From Clostridia bacterium (GTDB lineage: Bacteria > Bacillota > Clostridia > Oscillospirales > CAG-272): a stretch of 64,000 nt of DNA. The DNA is taken from assembly GCA_017624905.1 (NCBI GenBank), contig JAGAMD010000006.1, forward strand, positions 36,641 to 100,640, given 5' to 3'. A program made the position numbers and the translations under genes. The number at the start of each line of letters is the position of its first letter. Position 1 is the stretch's first letter. Of this stretch, positions 26,967 to 37,262 are shown piece after piece. The notes beneath the pieces are model-generated. The model had not been told where the DNA came from and ran no database searches. It saw only the letters and a program-made list of their open reading frames with translations.

Positions 26967-28283
26967 TTAACCAAATAGAACGCTATTTATAATGCCTTCA
27001 AGCATTTCTTGTCTGCCACTGCCCGGAAGAGAAGCGTTGCCAAGCTTTTCAGCATAAGCTGAAAGCTCCTCAAGTGAAGTGCTGTCAGAAAGAATCTTTT
27101 GACCGATTTCTGTGTTGTAGTAGCTTGAGTATCTTTCCTTCTTAAACTCGTCAAGTCTGCCATCCTCAATTAGCTCAGCAGCCTTAATTAGACCAAGCGC
27201 AAATGTGTCCATACCGAGAATAAAGCCGATAAACATATCTTCATATGTGTATGAAGGACGACGGTTCTTAGCATCAAAGTTAAAGCCGCCTGTAAGTCCA
27301 CCTGCGTTTAATACCTCAAGCATACACATAGTAGCTGTATATACATCAAATGGGAACTCGTCTGTGTCCCAACCGAGTAGATAGTCGCCTTGGTTAGCAT
27401 CAATTGAACCTAGCATACCATTGATAGCACTAATTCTTAAATCGTGCTCAAATGTATGACCGGCTAAAGTTGCGTGGTTAGCCTCAATGTTCATCTTGAA
27501 ATCCTTGTCAAGACCGTGAGCCTTTAAAAATCCAATAGCAGTAGCTGCATCAAAATCGTATTGGTGTTTCATTGGCTCCTTTGGCTTTGGCTCAATGTAG
27601 AAGTCGCCTGTAAATCCAATTGAACGGCCATATGTAACAGCCATTTTCATAAGTCTTGCAATATTATCTTGCTCAAACTTAACATCTGTATTAAGAAGAG
27701 TTTCATAGCCCTCACGACCACCCCAAAATACATATCCACGACCGCCAAGCTTAACAGTTAAATCAAGTGCCTTCTTTACCTGAGCTGCTGCAAAAGCAAA
27801 AACCTCAGCACTGTTAGAAGAACCCGCACCATTACAGAAGCGAGGGTTAGAGAACATATTAGCAGTTCCCCATAGACACTTAATACCTGTTTCGTTCATC
27901 TTTTCTAGAATATAGTCAGTAATTTCGTCAAGACGGCGACTTGTTTCTTTAATATCGTCAGCCTCCGGAACAATATCAACATCGTGGAAGCAGAAGTATT
28001 TAATGCCAAGCTTTTGCATAAACTCAAATCCCGCATCAACCTTAGCCTTAGCGTGCTCCATAGTGCCACGCTCAGTGCCAAAGGACTTGTCAGCAACACC
28101 ACGACCGAACATATCTGTGCCCTCAGCACAAAGATTGTGCCACCAAGCCATAGCAAATGGTAAATGCTCACTCATCTTTTTGCCCATAATTACTCTGTCA
28201 GCATCATAGTACTTGAAGGCTAAAGGATTTTTGCTCTTTGGTCCTTCATATTTAATTTTTCCTACATTAAAAATTTCACTCAT
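26967..28283 (-). CDS. xylA: Xylose isomerase
   Basis: 438 residues, the usual length of class II xylose isomerase, converting D-xylose to D-xylulose with divalent metals. [17 protein letters not shown] and the metal-site region [18 protein letters not shown] are diagnostic, and [13 protein letters not shown] holds the catalytic His. It starts five bases after the alpha-xylosidase stop. Together with xylB it channels xylose into the pentose-phosphate pathway. Confidence 0.97.
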   Translation of the reverse strand: MSEIFNVGKIKYEGPKSKNPLAFKYYDADRVIMGKKMSEHLPFAMAWWHNLCAEGTDMFGRGVADKSFGTERGTMEHAKAKVDAGFEFMQKLGIKYFCFHDVDIVPEADDIKETSRRLDEITDYILEKMNETGIKCLWGTANMFSNPRFCNGAGSSNSAEVFAFAAAQVKKALDLTVKLGGRGYVFWGGREGYETLLNTDVKFEQDNIARLMKMAVTYGRSIGFTGDFYIEPKPKEPMKHQYDFDAATAIGFLKAHGLDKDFKMNIEANHATLAGHTFEHDLRISAINGMLGSIDANQGDYLLGWDTDEFPFDVYTATMCMLEVLNAGGLTGGFNFDAKNRRPSYTYEDMFIGFILGMDTFALGLIKAAELIEDGRLDEFKKERYSSYYNTEIGQKILSDSTSLEELSAYAEKLGNASLPGSGRQEMLEGIINSVLFG

Positions 28284-28288
28284 TTTAT

Positions 28289-30289
28289 TTATTCTCCTAT
28301 AAAAATATTTCTATTTAGTTTTCCGTTTTCCTTTATAAATAACGGAATTTTATCAAGTGGAGCATCACATTTTACTGTTTTGCCACCCTCGTATTCATTT
28401 CCTGTCCATACATCTACCCATTTATTAGCAGATATTGGTAAATATACATTTCTAGAATACTCATTTTCATATATGATAGGTGCAACTAAAAGGTCACTAC
28501 CAAACATAAACTCGTCATCAATTCCCCAAGTATGCGTATCATTTGGAAAATCATAAAATAATGGTCGCATAGGTGGAGTACCAACCTCGTGTGATTCAGC
28601 CATTAACTCTTTAATATAAGGCTTCAATCTTTCACGAATGAAAATGTATTTTGTAAAGATCTTTTCGTTTTCCTCGCCATAAGACCAAATCTCGTTTGGT
28701 GCACCAGTACCACAAATACCAGCACCGCTTATAGGCTCTTCATTTTCCTTGTGTGTTTCACTCCAAGGATTGCGACATCCGTGTAAACGAAGCACAGGGC
28801 AGAAGGTAGCATATTCAAACCATCTAGCAATCAGCTTTCTGTACTCGGGATCGTCGTTTGTCCCACCATCAAAGCCGCCAATGTCGGTAGTCCACCAAGG
28901 AATACCGCTCATAGCCATATTAAGTCCTGCGCGCACTTGACATCTAAGTGCCTCATATGTTGCCATAACATCACCAGACCAAACAAGCGCACCATATCTT
29001 TGAGAGCCAAGCCAAGCACATCTAATTAGGTTAAGAATGTTTTCTTGCCCCTCTTTTTGCATACCATCAAAAAAGTTTTTAGCATATTTTTGTGGGTAAA
29101 TGTTTCCAACCTCTAAGCAGTCGCCCAAATAATACATATGATTATCGTAATCATAAAAATCGTACTCAGGCTCTGCCTCGTCAAGCCAGAAAATTTTTAT
29201 ACCCTTATCGTAGTAGTTTTTCTTTGCCTTGTCCCAAACGAACTCGCCAGCTTTTGGATTTGTAGTATCATAGAAAACCGCGGGGGAGACACACTCAGTA
29301 TGATTGCGTCTGCCACGATAATTTTTAATTAAGTAGCCTTTTTCTTCCATTTCTTGATAATTTTCACTATCAAATTGGATTGTTGGCCAAACGGAAACCA
29401 TAAGCTCCGTGCCCATTTCTTTTAATTCCTTTACCATTCCCTCGGGGTTAGGGAAGTAGTTTAAGTCAAATTTAAAATCACCTTGATGTGGCCAATGGAA
29501 AAAGTCACAAACTATAACCGAGAGGGGAACGCCTCGTTCCTTATAGCCTCGTGCAACCTCCATTAATTCCTCTTGCGACCAATAGCGCAATTTTGATTGC
29601 CAAAAGCCCATAGCATATTCCGGCATCATAGGTGGCTTGCCAGTTAAGGTCATATAAGCTTCCATTATTTCGCGTGGAGAATTATCCACAATCACAAGGT
29701 AGTCAATTTCCTCGCCCATTTCAGCGGACCATTTTGTTATATTGCTTCCAAAGGATACCTCGCCGATTGATGGCATATGCCATATAAATCCATAGCCAAG
29801 ACTCGATATATAAAACGGAACAGACGCCTGTGAGTTCCTTTGTGAAAGCTCTAATGTACAGCCCTTTAAATTAAGTATAGGTTGTTGGTATTGTCCCATA
29901 CCAAATATTTTTTCACCCTCATTTGCATAAAAGCTGACATTTATTCTGTATTTGCCGTTGCCTATGTCCTTCCACCCGTGCCCCTTGACCTTTAGTGGTT
30001 TGCCGGTGTAATGCTCACTTAAAAGTAACTTGCCATCAGCATTATAAAAGCAAATTTTGCCGTTTTTATCTATTGTGGCTTTAGCGTTTCCATTTGAAAT
30101 TTCGGCACAATCTTCGCAAAGCTTGATCTCTGTGCTTGTTTCATCAATAGGTAAAAGAGCATAGTCTCGAATACCAAAATTATTGTCCCTTCGTGCTCTT
30201 ACACGCAAAATGCTTTTACCGTAAGGCTCAATTCTTATATATTCATTCTCACCTTGAAAAACGAGAGAATTATTTTCTCTAGAAAACAT
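28289..30289 (-). CDS. Alpha-xylosidase-type glycoside hydrolase, family GH31
   Basis: 666 residues, first gene of the xylose unit. The GH31 nucleophile Asp is in [11 protein letters not shown] (near residue 369); the N-terminal beta domain (residues 1-200) and [31 protein letters not shown] and [15 protein letters not shown] are typical of YicI-like alpha-xylosidases. No signal peptide, so it should act inside the cell on imported xyloglucan or isoprimeverose fragments. Alpha-glucosidase activity cannot be excluded from sequence, but the xylAB neighbours favour xylosidase. Ribosome site AAGGGGGA. Confidence 0.88.
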   Translation of the reverse strand: MFSRENNSLVFQGENEYIRIEPYGKSILRVRARRDNNFGIRDYALLPIDETSTEIKLCEDCAEISNGNAKATIDKNGKICFYNADGKLLLSEHYTGKPLKVKGHGWKDIGNGKYRINVSFYANEGEKIFGMGQYQQPILNLKGCTLELSQRNSQASVPFYISSLGYGFIWHMPSIGEVSFGSNITKWSAEMGEEIDYLVIVDNSPREIMEAYMTLTGKPPMMPEYAMGFWQSKLRYWSQEELMEVARGYKERGVPLSVIVCDFFHWPHQGDFKFDLNYFPNPEGMVKELKEMGTELMVSVWPTIQFDSENYQEMEEKGYLIKNYRGRRNHTECVSPAVFYDTTNPKAGEFVWDKAKKNYYDKGIKIFWLDEAEPEYDFYDYDNHMYYLGDCLEVGNIYPQKYAKNFFDGMQKEGQENILNLIRCAWLGSQRYGALVWSGDVMATYEALRCQVRAGLNMAMSGIPWWTTDIGGFDGGTNDDPEYRKLIARWFEYATFCPVLRLHGCRNPWSETHKENEEPISGAGICGTGAPNEIWSYGEENEKIFTKYIFIRERLKPYIKELMAESHEVGTPPMRPLFYDFPNDTHTWGIDDEFMFGSDLLVAPIIYENEYSRNVYLPISANKWVDVWTGNEYEGGKTVKCDAPLDKIPLFIKENGKLNRNIFIGE

Positions 30290-30320
30290 AAAAATCCCCC
30301 TTGGTTTAAAACTTTATTTA

Positions 30321-30372
30321 ATTATATCTTACGATATAAGGGGTTGACATTACTATTCATAAGTGATACAAT
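30321..30372. promoter_or_regulatory. Divergent promoters and operator between the xylosidase operon and araC-type gene
   Basis: On +, TTGACA (30344-30349), a 17-base spacer and TACAAT (30367-30372) drive the regulator. On -, TATAAT (complement of 30321-30326) has no good -35, as expected for an activator-dependent promoter. The perfect inverted repeat TTATATC-N4-GATATAA (30322-30339) overlaps that minus-strand -10 and adjoins the + promoter, so a bound protein would affect both. Confidence 0.65.
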
Positions 30373-30405
30373 TATAATCATAAATTAATATTTTTGGAGC
30401 AATTT

Positions 30406-31167
30406 ATGATTACTTATGAAGGACATCGTTCGTATTCTGGGCATGAAATATATCGTCAGTTTGATGAAAATCTAAGCTTTGGCATACATTTGCACAATAG
30501 CTTTGAGCTTGTGTATGTTGAAAAAGGAGAATTATCAGTACATTTGGATGGCAAGGATTACATAGTAAAAAAGGGACAAGCAATGTTTATTTTGCCTAAT
30601 AGCGTTCACTCGTACAAAACGGAAAAATATTCTGCCAGTGCGTTGTATATTTTTTCTAATCGATACGTGCATACATTTTATGGTCAAATTAAAAATAAAT
30701 CCCCCCTGTGTCCGGTTTTCCATCTTGAAAACCCACAAATATTAGAGAATTTAAACGACGAAAATATAGATAAATATCTTGCAAAATCAATTTTTTATAA
30801 TCTAATTTATCAATTCAATCAAAACACAGAATATGAAGAAAAAAATATTAAGCTTCTTGACAATTATGGCAAAATTCTCAGCTTTATATCAATGCATTAT
30901 CAAGAAAATATAACCGTAAAAGATGTAGCGAGAGAGATGGGTTATGACCATAGATATGTTACATCGCTTATAAGAAAAGGCTTAGACACAACCTTCAGGG
31001 CACTGCTTAATGAATATCGTGTCCAAAATGCTAAGTATCTTTTGGCAACCGAGACTAAAAATATAGCGGAAATAGCATATGAATGTGGTTATGACTCACT
31101 TTGCTCGTTTAATCGCAATTTCAAAGAAATTACCGGCATGACACCAAGGCAGTTTAGAGAAAAATAA
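30406..31167 (+). CDS. AraC-family transcription regulator of xylose/xyloside use
   Basis: From ATG 30406 (GGAG six bases upstream) 253 residues. An N-terminal cupin-like sensor domain (about 15-140: FGIHLHNSFELVYVEKG, VKKGQAMFILPNSVHSY) is followed by the two AraC helix-turn-helix units (about 150-250: ITVKDVAREMGYDHRYVTSL and NIAEIAYECGYDSLCSFNRN). It is divergent from the alpha-xylosidase-xylAB operon across about 115 bases, so it most likely activates that operon; the effector is not known. A TTG at 30394 is an unlikely alternative start. Confidence 0.88.
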   Translation: MITYEGHRSYSGHEIYRQFDENLSFGIHLHNSFELVYVEKGELSVHLDGKDYIVKKGQAMFILPNSVHSYKTEKYSASALYIFSNRYVHTFYGQIKNKSPLCPVFHLENPQILENLNDENIDKYLAKSIFYNLIYQFNQNTEYEEKNIKLLDNYGKILSFISMHYQENITVKDVAREMGYDHRYVTSLIRKGLDTTFRALLNEYRVQNAKYLLATETKNIAEIAYECGYDSLCSFNRNFKEITGMTPRQFREK

Positions 31168-31212
31168 TGTTGATTTTTTGTATAATATTAATATTATTTT
31201 TTTGCACATATA

Positions 31213-31241
31213 TTGAAAAACACGTAAATATATGATAATAT
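31213..31241 (+). promoter_or_regulatory. Promoter of the CvpA-like gene
   Basis: TTGAAA (31213-31218), a 17-base spacer and TAATAT (31236-31241), 50 bases before the start codon. Confidence 0.6.
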
Positions 31242-31290
31242 ATAAGTTGAACTTTAACGCACTAAAGTAAATTTCTGAAAGGAGCTAATA

Positions 31291-33555
31291 ATGAATCCTA
31301 ATTTAATACCAACTATAATGACAATAGTTCTTATAGCTTGTGCCGGTGTCGGCTTTGCAATAGGCTTTTTCAAGGGTGCAATAAAAAGCTCCGTTGATAT
31401 AGCAGTATCGTTTATATGTGCACTAGTATCAATACCAATTACTAAGCTATTGACGGGTGCTCTGTTTAGTGAAAAGGTAATTAACTTTATACTTGAAAAG
31501 GTTTCCTCGTTTTTACCATCAAGCCTTGAGGAGGATATGGCTAGTGTTATGGCTCTTTTTCAAGGTGAATCCGGTCAAGCTGTAAGTGAGCTTGTAAAGT
31601 TAATTTTATCACTACCAATAATTTTATTATTGCCGCTTTTGTTCCTTGTTGTGTTTGTACTGGTAAGCACAGTAGGACATATCATAGCAATAGTGGTTGA
31701 ATCACTTGTTTGCCCAAAGGTGAAAAATGTTTGGCTTAAAATTTTAGGCGGAGCCTTGACAGGAGCTAGTGCTCTTATAATTTGTGCAACATTTATTATG
31801 CCATTTGTCGGCTATGCTAATTTCACAGTTGAAACTATTGATTATTTCAAACAAGCAACAGCTACTGACACAGCACTTGCACAAGACGCATCACCTAAAA
31901 AAAGTGAACGTATAAACAGCAAGGCATATGGCGTGATGGATCAAATTGTTAAATATGCTGATCCAATAAAAAATTCACCTATATCAAAAGCAATATATAC
32001 AGCAGGTGGTAAGGGTGCGTTCAAAACGCTAACCACTACTAAGGTATCAAAAATTGATATAAGCCTACAAAAGGAAATAAATGGCGCGGTTGAAATTTAC
32101 GATGCTGTTTTAGTATTTGTTGATGATTCTCCAAAGTATTACGGAGAAGACCAAACCAAGGCAGTAGAGCAAATAAATGTCGCTCTTGCCGATTCGGAAT
32201 TTTTGCCACTTCTTTTATCAAAGACTATTTCCTTTACAGCAAATGAGTTTTATCAAGGACACAGTATATTAGGAATAGAAAAGCCGGACTTCGGTGAGGA
32301 TGTAAATCCAACATTTGATAGAATTTTAAAGGTTCTTAAGGATACTGACTCAAATGCAATAAGAAAAGATATAAAAACGCTTTCAAATGTTGCAAACGGC
32401 ACAGTCGAAAATGGCGTGATTGAAAAAATTACAGGCGAAAAAAAGGACATTTGGGGCATTTTCGAGGATGAAAAGTTTGTTGAATTAATCCTTGTTGAGC
32501 TATATAAAAACGAAAGAACACGAAATATGGTTCCTTATATGACAGGTGCAGTTACCAATTACATTTATAAAATGTATGGTGATGTAAATAACACATACGT
32601 TGCACCAGAGGGCTTTAACTATGACCTTTATAATGAGGATGGCTTAAAGCAAGAGGCAATATATATTTCAAGTGCCGTTAAGGAAATTCACTATTTCATT
32701 GAAAACACAGATATTTCAGAGGAAGCCGAGCCTAAGGATATTATTCTTAATGCGGATTTAGGTGCACTTGGCAGAGGTCTTGAATACCTACGAGAAGGCA
32801 TATTTACAGAAAGATTGTTTGATATACTTCTAAAATCAGTTCTCGAGTCCGAGGCTATTGACGAGCTTGGTATTATTGATAAGTACATTATTGATAAAGC
32901 AACAGAGGACGATGCTGATCTTGAGGGAATGTTAGTTTCTCGTCAAAACATCTTAAAGCTAGCAATAGCTATCAAGGATAAGCAAGACAAGGAAGAAACC
33001 AAGGTTCTTATGGATTCTGTTATTGGGTCATTACTGACAGATGATGGAGAATCACTTGGCTCGCTTGTAAGCCAAGACAACCTAACCTCACTCGGTATGA
33101 GCGAGGAGGATGCAAAGAGCGTTGAGGGAATTGTTGGCTCAATGCTTGATGGTGCAAACAACTGCGAGTTTGAAAACGACGAGGAAAAACAAGCAGAAAT
33201 AGAAAAAACAGAGGAAATCATTTCAGCTGTTGGTAACACCGTTCTTGATAAGGACGAGGAGCATATGTTTAAAACAGATGATAACGACTCGTCAACAACA
33301 GGTATGAACGCAAATGAGTTTGTCGATAAGGTAACAGACTCTAAGCTAACATCTTCTATGATTCAAAGTGCAATAACGGACGAAAACGGCGAATCTAAGG
33401 AAGACCCATACAACATTCAAGGTCAAATTAGTGAAAGCGATAAAAATGAGATTTCACAAGCAATAAATGAAAAATATAACCAAGAGGATGCAACAGAAGA
33501 GGACAAGGCAACACTTGAGGCTCTAGCTAACATCTTCGGTGTAACAATTGAATAA
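31291..33555 (+). CDS. CvpA-like membrane protein with a large acidic C-terminal region
   Basis: 754 residues. Residues 1-190 hold four or so hydrophobic segments and the CvpA-like start (GVGFAIGFFKGAIKSSVDIAVSF). Residues 190-754 are a long, acidic, soluble region without recognised domains, containing predicted helices and Asp/Glu-rich stretches near the end (NDEEKQAEIEKTEEIISAV). CvpA proteins are usually 160-200 residues, so this is a much extended form. Ribosome site AAAGGAG. Function unknown; the N-terminus suggests an envelope role. Aconitase follows after 24 bases. Confidence 0.6.
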   Translation: MNPNLIPTIMTIVLIACAGVGFAIGFFKGAIKSSVDIAVSFICALVSIPITKLLTGALFSEKVINFILEKVSSFLPSSLEEDMASVMALFQGESGQAVSELVKLILSLPIILLLPLLFLVVFVLVSTVGHIIAIVVESLVCPKVKNVWLKILGGALTGASALIICATFIMPFVGYANFTVETIDYFKQATATDTALAQDASPKKSERINSKAYGVMDQIVKYADPIKNSPISKAIYTAGGKGAFKTLTTTKVSKIDISLQKEINGAVEIYDAVLVFVDDSPKYYGEDQTKAVEQINVALADSEFLPLLLSKTISFTANEFYQGHSILGIEKPDFGEDVNPTFDRILKVLKDTDSNAIRKDIKTLSNVANGTVENGVIEKITGEKKDIWGIFEDEKFVELILVELYKNERTRNMVPYMTGAVTNYIYKMYGDVNNTYVAPEGFNYDLYNEDGLKQEAIYISSAVKEIHYFIENTDISEEAEPKDIILNADLGALGRGLEYLREGIFTERLFDILLKSVLESEAIDELGIIDKYIIDKATEDDADLEGMLVSRQNILKLAIAIKDKQDKEETKVLMDSVIGSLLTDDGESLGSLVSQDNLTSLGMSEEDAKSVEGIVGSMLDGANNCEFENDEEKQAEIEKTEEIISAVGNTVLDKDEEHMFKTDDNDSSTTGMNANEFVDKVTDSKLTSSMIQSAITDENGESKEDPYNIQGQISESDKNEISQAINEKYNQEDATEEDKATLEALANIFGVTIE

Positions 33556-33579
33556 GTCAAGGCAAAGGAGAACACAGAA

Positions 33580-35499
33580 ATGGGACTTACAATAGCACAA
33601 AAAATTATTAAAAATCACTTAATTTCCGGAGAAATGAAGGTTGGAGAGGAAATCGCGTTAAGAATTGACCAAACTCTAACTCAAGATGCCACAGGAACAA
33701 TGGCATATCTAGAGTTTGAAGCAATAGGAATTCCTCGTGTAAGAACAAAGCTTTCAGTTGCTTATATAGATCACAACACCCTTCAATCAGGCTTTGAAAA
33801 CGCAGACGACCACAGATACATTCAATCAGTGGCAAAGAAGTTTGGCTTACGCTTTTCACGCCCTGGTAATGGTATTTGCCACCAAGTACACCTTGAGCGC
33901 TTTGGCGTTCCGGGAATGACACTTATCGGCTCTGATAGCCACACACCAACAGGCGGTGGTATCGGTATGCTCGCTATGGGTGCAGGTGGACTTGATGTTG
34001 CAGTTGCAATGGGCGGTGGTGCTTACTACATCACAATGCCAAAAATGTATAAGGTTAATTTAACAGGAAAGCTTCAGCCTTGGGTAAGCGCTAAGGATGT
34101 CAGCCTTGAAATACTCCGTATTTTGTCAGTAAAGGGTGGCGTTGGTGCTATAATCGAATGGGGTGGAGAGGGCATTAAGACTCTATCCGTTCCCGAAAGA
34201 GCAACAATTACAAATATGGGTACTGAGCTAGGTGCTACAACCTCTATTTTCCCATCAGACGAAATAACAAAGAAATTCCTAGAGGCACAGGGCAGAGGCG
34301 ACGCTTATATTCCTCTTGAAAGTGATCCCGATGCTGTTTACGACAGAATAATAGACATCAATCTTTCTGAATTAATGCCACTTTTGGCTTGTCCACATAG
34401 CCCTGACAATATCAAGAGTGCTGAGGAGCTATCCGGCATTAAGGTTGACCAAGTTTGTATCGGCTCATGCACCAACTCATCACTACGTGATATGCTAAAG
34501 GTTGCAGCTATGCTTAAGGGCAAAAAGATTGACGATAGCGTTAGCCTATCAGTATCTCCGGGCTCTAAGCAGGTTCTATCTATGCTTGCAGATTGTGGTG
34601 CACTTTCTGATATACTCGCAGCAGGTGCTCGTGTGCTTGAATGCGCATGTGGTCCTTGTATCGGTATGGGCTTCTCACCAAACTCAGCAGGTGTATCTCT
34701 CCGTACATTTAACCGTAACTTCGAGGGTAGAAGTGGTACAAAGGACGGACAAGTATATCTTGTATCTCCTGAGGTTGCCGTTGCTTCAGCTCTTACAGGT
34801 TATATTACAGATCCAAGAACACTTGGAGATTACATTGACATAGAAATGCCGGAGAAGTTCAAAATTGACGATTCCGCAGTTATTCTACCGGCTAGTGAGG
34901 ATGAGGCTAAGGACCTTGAAATTCTTCGTGGTCCAAACATTAAGCCATTCCCAACTACATATCCACTAGAAAACGAAATTAATGCAAATCTAACACTTAA
35001 GGTTGGCGACAATATCACAACAGACCATATTATGCCGGCAGGTGCTAAGATTTTGCCATATCGTTCAAATATTCCGTTCTTATCAAAGTTCTGCTTTGCA
35101 GTATGTGATGAGAGCTTTGCAGCTCGTGCACTTGAGGCAAAGAGCTCAATAATTGTCGGTGGCTCAAACTACGGTCAAGGCTCATCAAGAGAACACGCAG
35201 CTCTAGTTCCACTATACCTAGGCGTTAAGGCTGTTGTTGCTAAGAGCTTTGCAAGAATTCACGCAGCAAACCTAATAAATGCAGGTATTTTACCACTCAC
35301 ATTTGAAAATCCGGAGGATTACGACCTACTTAACCAAGACGACAAGCTAACACTTGAAAATGTGTTTGATGGTATGGAAAAGGGCAAAATCACTCTAAAG
35401 GCAAATGGTAAGGAAATTCCACTTGTATGCTCATATACCAAGCGTCAAATCGATATACTTAAAGCAGGTGGACTACTTGCTTATACCAAGGGCGAATAA
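33580..35499 (+). CDS. acnA: Aconitate hydratase
   Basis: 639 residues of the [4Fe-4S] aconitase family, isomerising citrate and isocitrate. The cluster-binding cysteines are visible in CIGSCTNSS (Cys 297) and CACGPCIGMGFSP (around 350-356); the swivel domain ends with GGSNYGQGSSREHAAL. The roughly 640-residue monodomain-order form is the one found in many anaerobes, shorter than the 900-residue AcnA. Homoaconitase or isopropylmalate dehydratase large subunits are shorter or split, so aconitase fits best. It is probably co-transcribed with the downstream mutase. Confidence 0.9.
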   Translation: MGLTIAQKIIKNHLISGEMKVGEEIALRIDQTLTQDATGTMAYLEFEAIGIPRVRTKLSVAYIDHNTLQSGFENADDHRYIQSVAKKFGLRFSRPGNGICHQVHLERFGVPGMTLIGSDSHTPTGGGIGMLAMGAGGLDVAVAMGGGAYYITMPKMYKVNLTGKLQPWVSAKDVSLEILRILSVKGGVGAIIEWGGEGIKTLSVPERATITNMGTELGATTSIFPSDEITKKFLEAQGRGDAYIPLESDPDAVYDRIIDINLSELMPLLACPHSPDNIKSAEELSGIKVDQVCIGSCTNSSLRDMLKVAAMLKGKKIDDSVSLSVSPGSKQVLSMLADCGALSDILAAGARVLECACGPCIGMGFSPNSAGVSLRTFNRNFEGRSGTKDGQVYLVSPEVAVASALTGYITDPRTLGDYIDIEMPEKFKIDDSAVILPASEDEAKDLEILRGPNIKPFPTTYPLENEINANLTLKVGDNITTDHIMPAGAKILPYRSNIPFLSKFCFAVCDESFAARALEAKSSIIVGGSNYGQGSSREHAALVPLYLGVKAVVAKSFARIHAANLINAGILPLTFENPEDYDLLNQDDKLTLENVFDGMEKGKITLKANGKEIPLVCSYTKRQIDILKAGGLLAYTKGE

Positions 35500-35530
35500 T
35501 TCACTTATACGAAATTGAAGGAGAATTATA

Positions 35531-37207
35531 ATGAAAGAACTATCTAAAGAAATTCTAAATACCTATAATCTTTGGCGTACAGATGAGCGTTTTGACAAGG
35601 AAACAAGAGAAGAGCTTAATAAACCGATGTCAAATGAGGAAATAGAGGATCGCTTTTGGCGTGATCTTGAGTTTGGTACAGGCGGACTCCGTGGAGTAAT
35701 GGGTGCCGGTACAAACAGAATGAATAAATACATAATTAGAAAGGCTACAAAGGGCTTTGCTAATTATCTTATAAATAAGTATGGTGAGGATGTTAAAAGA
35801 GGTGTAGCTATCGGCTACGACTCAAGAAACAACTCAGACGCATTCGCCCGTGAGGCAGCACTTGTTATGTGTGCCAGTGGTATTCCAACATACCTATACG
35901 CATATCTAGTTCCAACACCAACTCTTTCCTTTACAGTAAGAGAGCTTGGCTGTGTTGGTGGTATTGTTGTAACAGCTAGTCATAACCCTAAGGAGTACAA
36001 CGGCTATAAGGTTTATGACGAGGACGGTTGTCAGGTTCTTATTGAGGATGCAAATGCAATTATTGAATATGTAAATGCAATTACAGATATTCCGGCAATT
36101 GAGGTAGCAGACGAGGACGAGGCTAGAAAAGCAGGACTTTTAAAGACAGTTGACGACTCGGTTTATACAAGCTTCTGTGAAAATGTCAAAAAACAAGCTC
36201 ACGATGTTGGAGAAAAGAGTGCCAAAATCATATATACACCACTACACGGTACAGGCAATGTGCCGGTTAGACGTGTACTTAGCGACCTTGGCTACAATGT
36301 AACAGTAGTTAAGGAGCAAGAGGAAAAGAATGGTGATTTCCCAACAGTTGTTTCTCCAAACCCAGAAAATGCAGAGGCACTTTCAATAGGCTGTAAGCTC
36401 TGTCAGGAGTTGGGAGCTGACTTGATTCTCGGTACAGACCCGGACTGCGACCGTGTTGGTATTGCAGTTAACACAAAGGACGGAATGAAGCTATTTACAG
36501 GTAACCAAGTAGGTGCACTCTTGGTTGACTATGTAATCAAGATGAATAAAGCATCACTCAATGAAAAATCAACAGTAATTAAGACAATAGTTACAAGTGA
36601 GCTAGGCGCTATCATTGCTAAGCAAAACGGCTTAAAGGTTATTGAAACTCTAACAGGCTTTAAGTTCATCGGTGATAAGATGAACGAGTTTGATAGAAAA
36701 GGCAATGGCGAGTTTGTTATCGGCTATGAGGAAAGCTATGGATACTTAGTTGGCACACACGCAAGAGATAAGGATGCAGTTGTTGCATCTATGCTCATTT
36801 GTGAGATGGCTTGCTACTATAAAAATCAAGGCAAAACCCTTGTAGACGTAATGGAAGAAATCTATCAAACATACGGCTACTTCCTTGATAAGCTAGATTC
36901 ATATACACTCAAAGGAATTGATGGTGTTGAAAGAATCCAAGCTATAATGAAGGAAATGAGAGAAAAGGGCAAGAGCTTAATGCCAAATATCGTAGTTGTT
37001 AATGACTACACAGTAGGAATTGACGATCTACCAAAGGCAGACGTGCTAAAATTCGTTTTTGAGGACTCCTCTTGGATTGCAATTCGTCCATCAGGCACCG
37101 AGCCAAAAATCAAGGTTTATTACTCCGTAAAGGGCGCGAACAAGGACGACGCCTCCAAGGTGCTTGAATCTCGCCGCACAGTAATCAATGCAATTATAAA
37201 TGCGTAA
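35531..37207 (+). CDS. pgcA: Alpha-phosphoglucomutase (phosphohexomutase family)
   Basis: 558 residues. The phosphoserine loop TASHNPKEYNGYKVY (about residues 145-159), metal loop GTDPDCDRVGIA, sugar loop GYEESYGYLVG and phosphate-binding RPSGTEPKIKVYYS give all four active-site segments. It interconverts glucose-1-P and glucose-6-P for glycogen and cell-wall sugar synthesis. Length matches PgcA of Bacillus better than GlmM (about 450). 31 bases after acnA with AAGGAG. Confidence 0.93.
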   Translation: MKELSKEILNTYNLWRTDERFDKETREELNKPMSNEEIEDRFWRDLEFGTGGLRGVMGAGTNRMNKYIIRKATKGFANYLINKYGEDVKRGVAIGYDSRNNSDAFAREAALVMCASGIPTYLYAYLVPTPTLSFTVRELGCVGGIVVTASHNPKEYNGYKVYDEDGCQVLIEDANAIIEYVNAITDIPAIEVADEDEARKAGLLKTVDDSVYTSFCENVKKQAHDVGEKSAKIIYTPLHGTGNVPVRRVLSDLGYNVTVVKEQEEKNGDFPTVVSPNPENAEALSIGCKLCQELGADLILGTDPDCDRVGIAVNTKDGMKLFTGNQVGALLVDYVIKMNKASLNEKSTVIKTIVTSELGAIIAKQNGLKVIETLTGFKFIGDKMNEFDRKGNGEFVIGYEESYGYLVGTHARDKDAVVASMLICEMACYYKNQGKTLVDVMEEIYQTYGYFLDKLDSYTLKGIDGVERIQAIMKEMREKGKSLMPNIVVVNDYTVGIDDLPKADVLKFVFEDSSWIAIRPSGTEPKIKVYYSVKGANKDDASKVLESRRTVINAIINA

Positions 37208-37209
37208 AT

Positions 37210-37240
37210 AAAAATCCACCGATTGTTCGGTGGATTTTTT
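37210..37240. terminator. Bidirectional terminator between pgcA and addA
   Basis: Perfect 13-bp stem AAAAATCCACCGA/TCGGTGGATTTTT with a four-base loop; T runs on both strands serve the converging genes. Confidence 0.92.
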
Positions 37241-37262
37241 TATTAAATTAGACACGCGGTCG

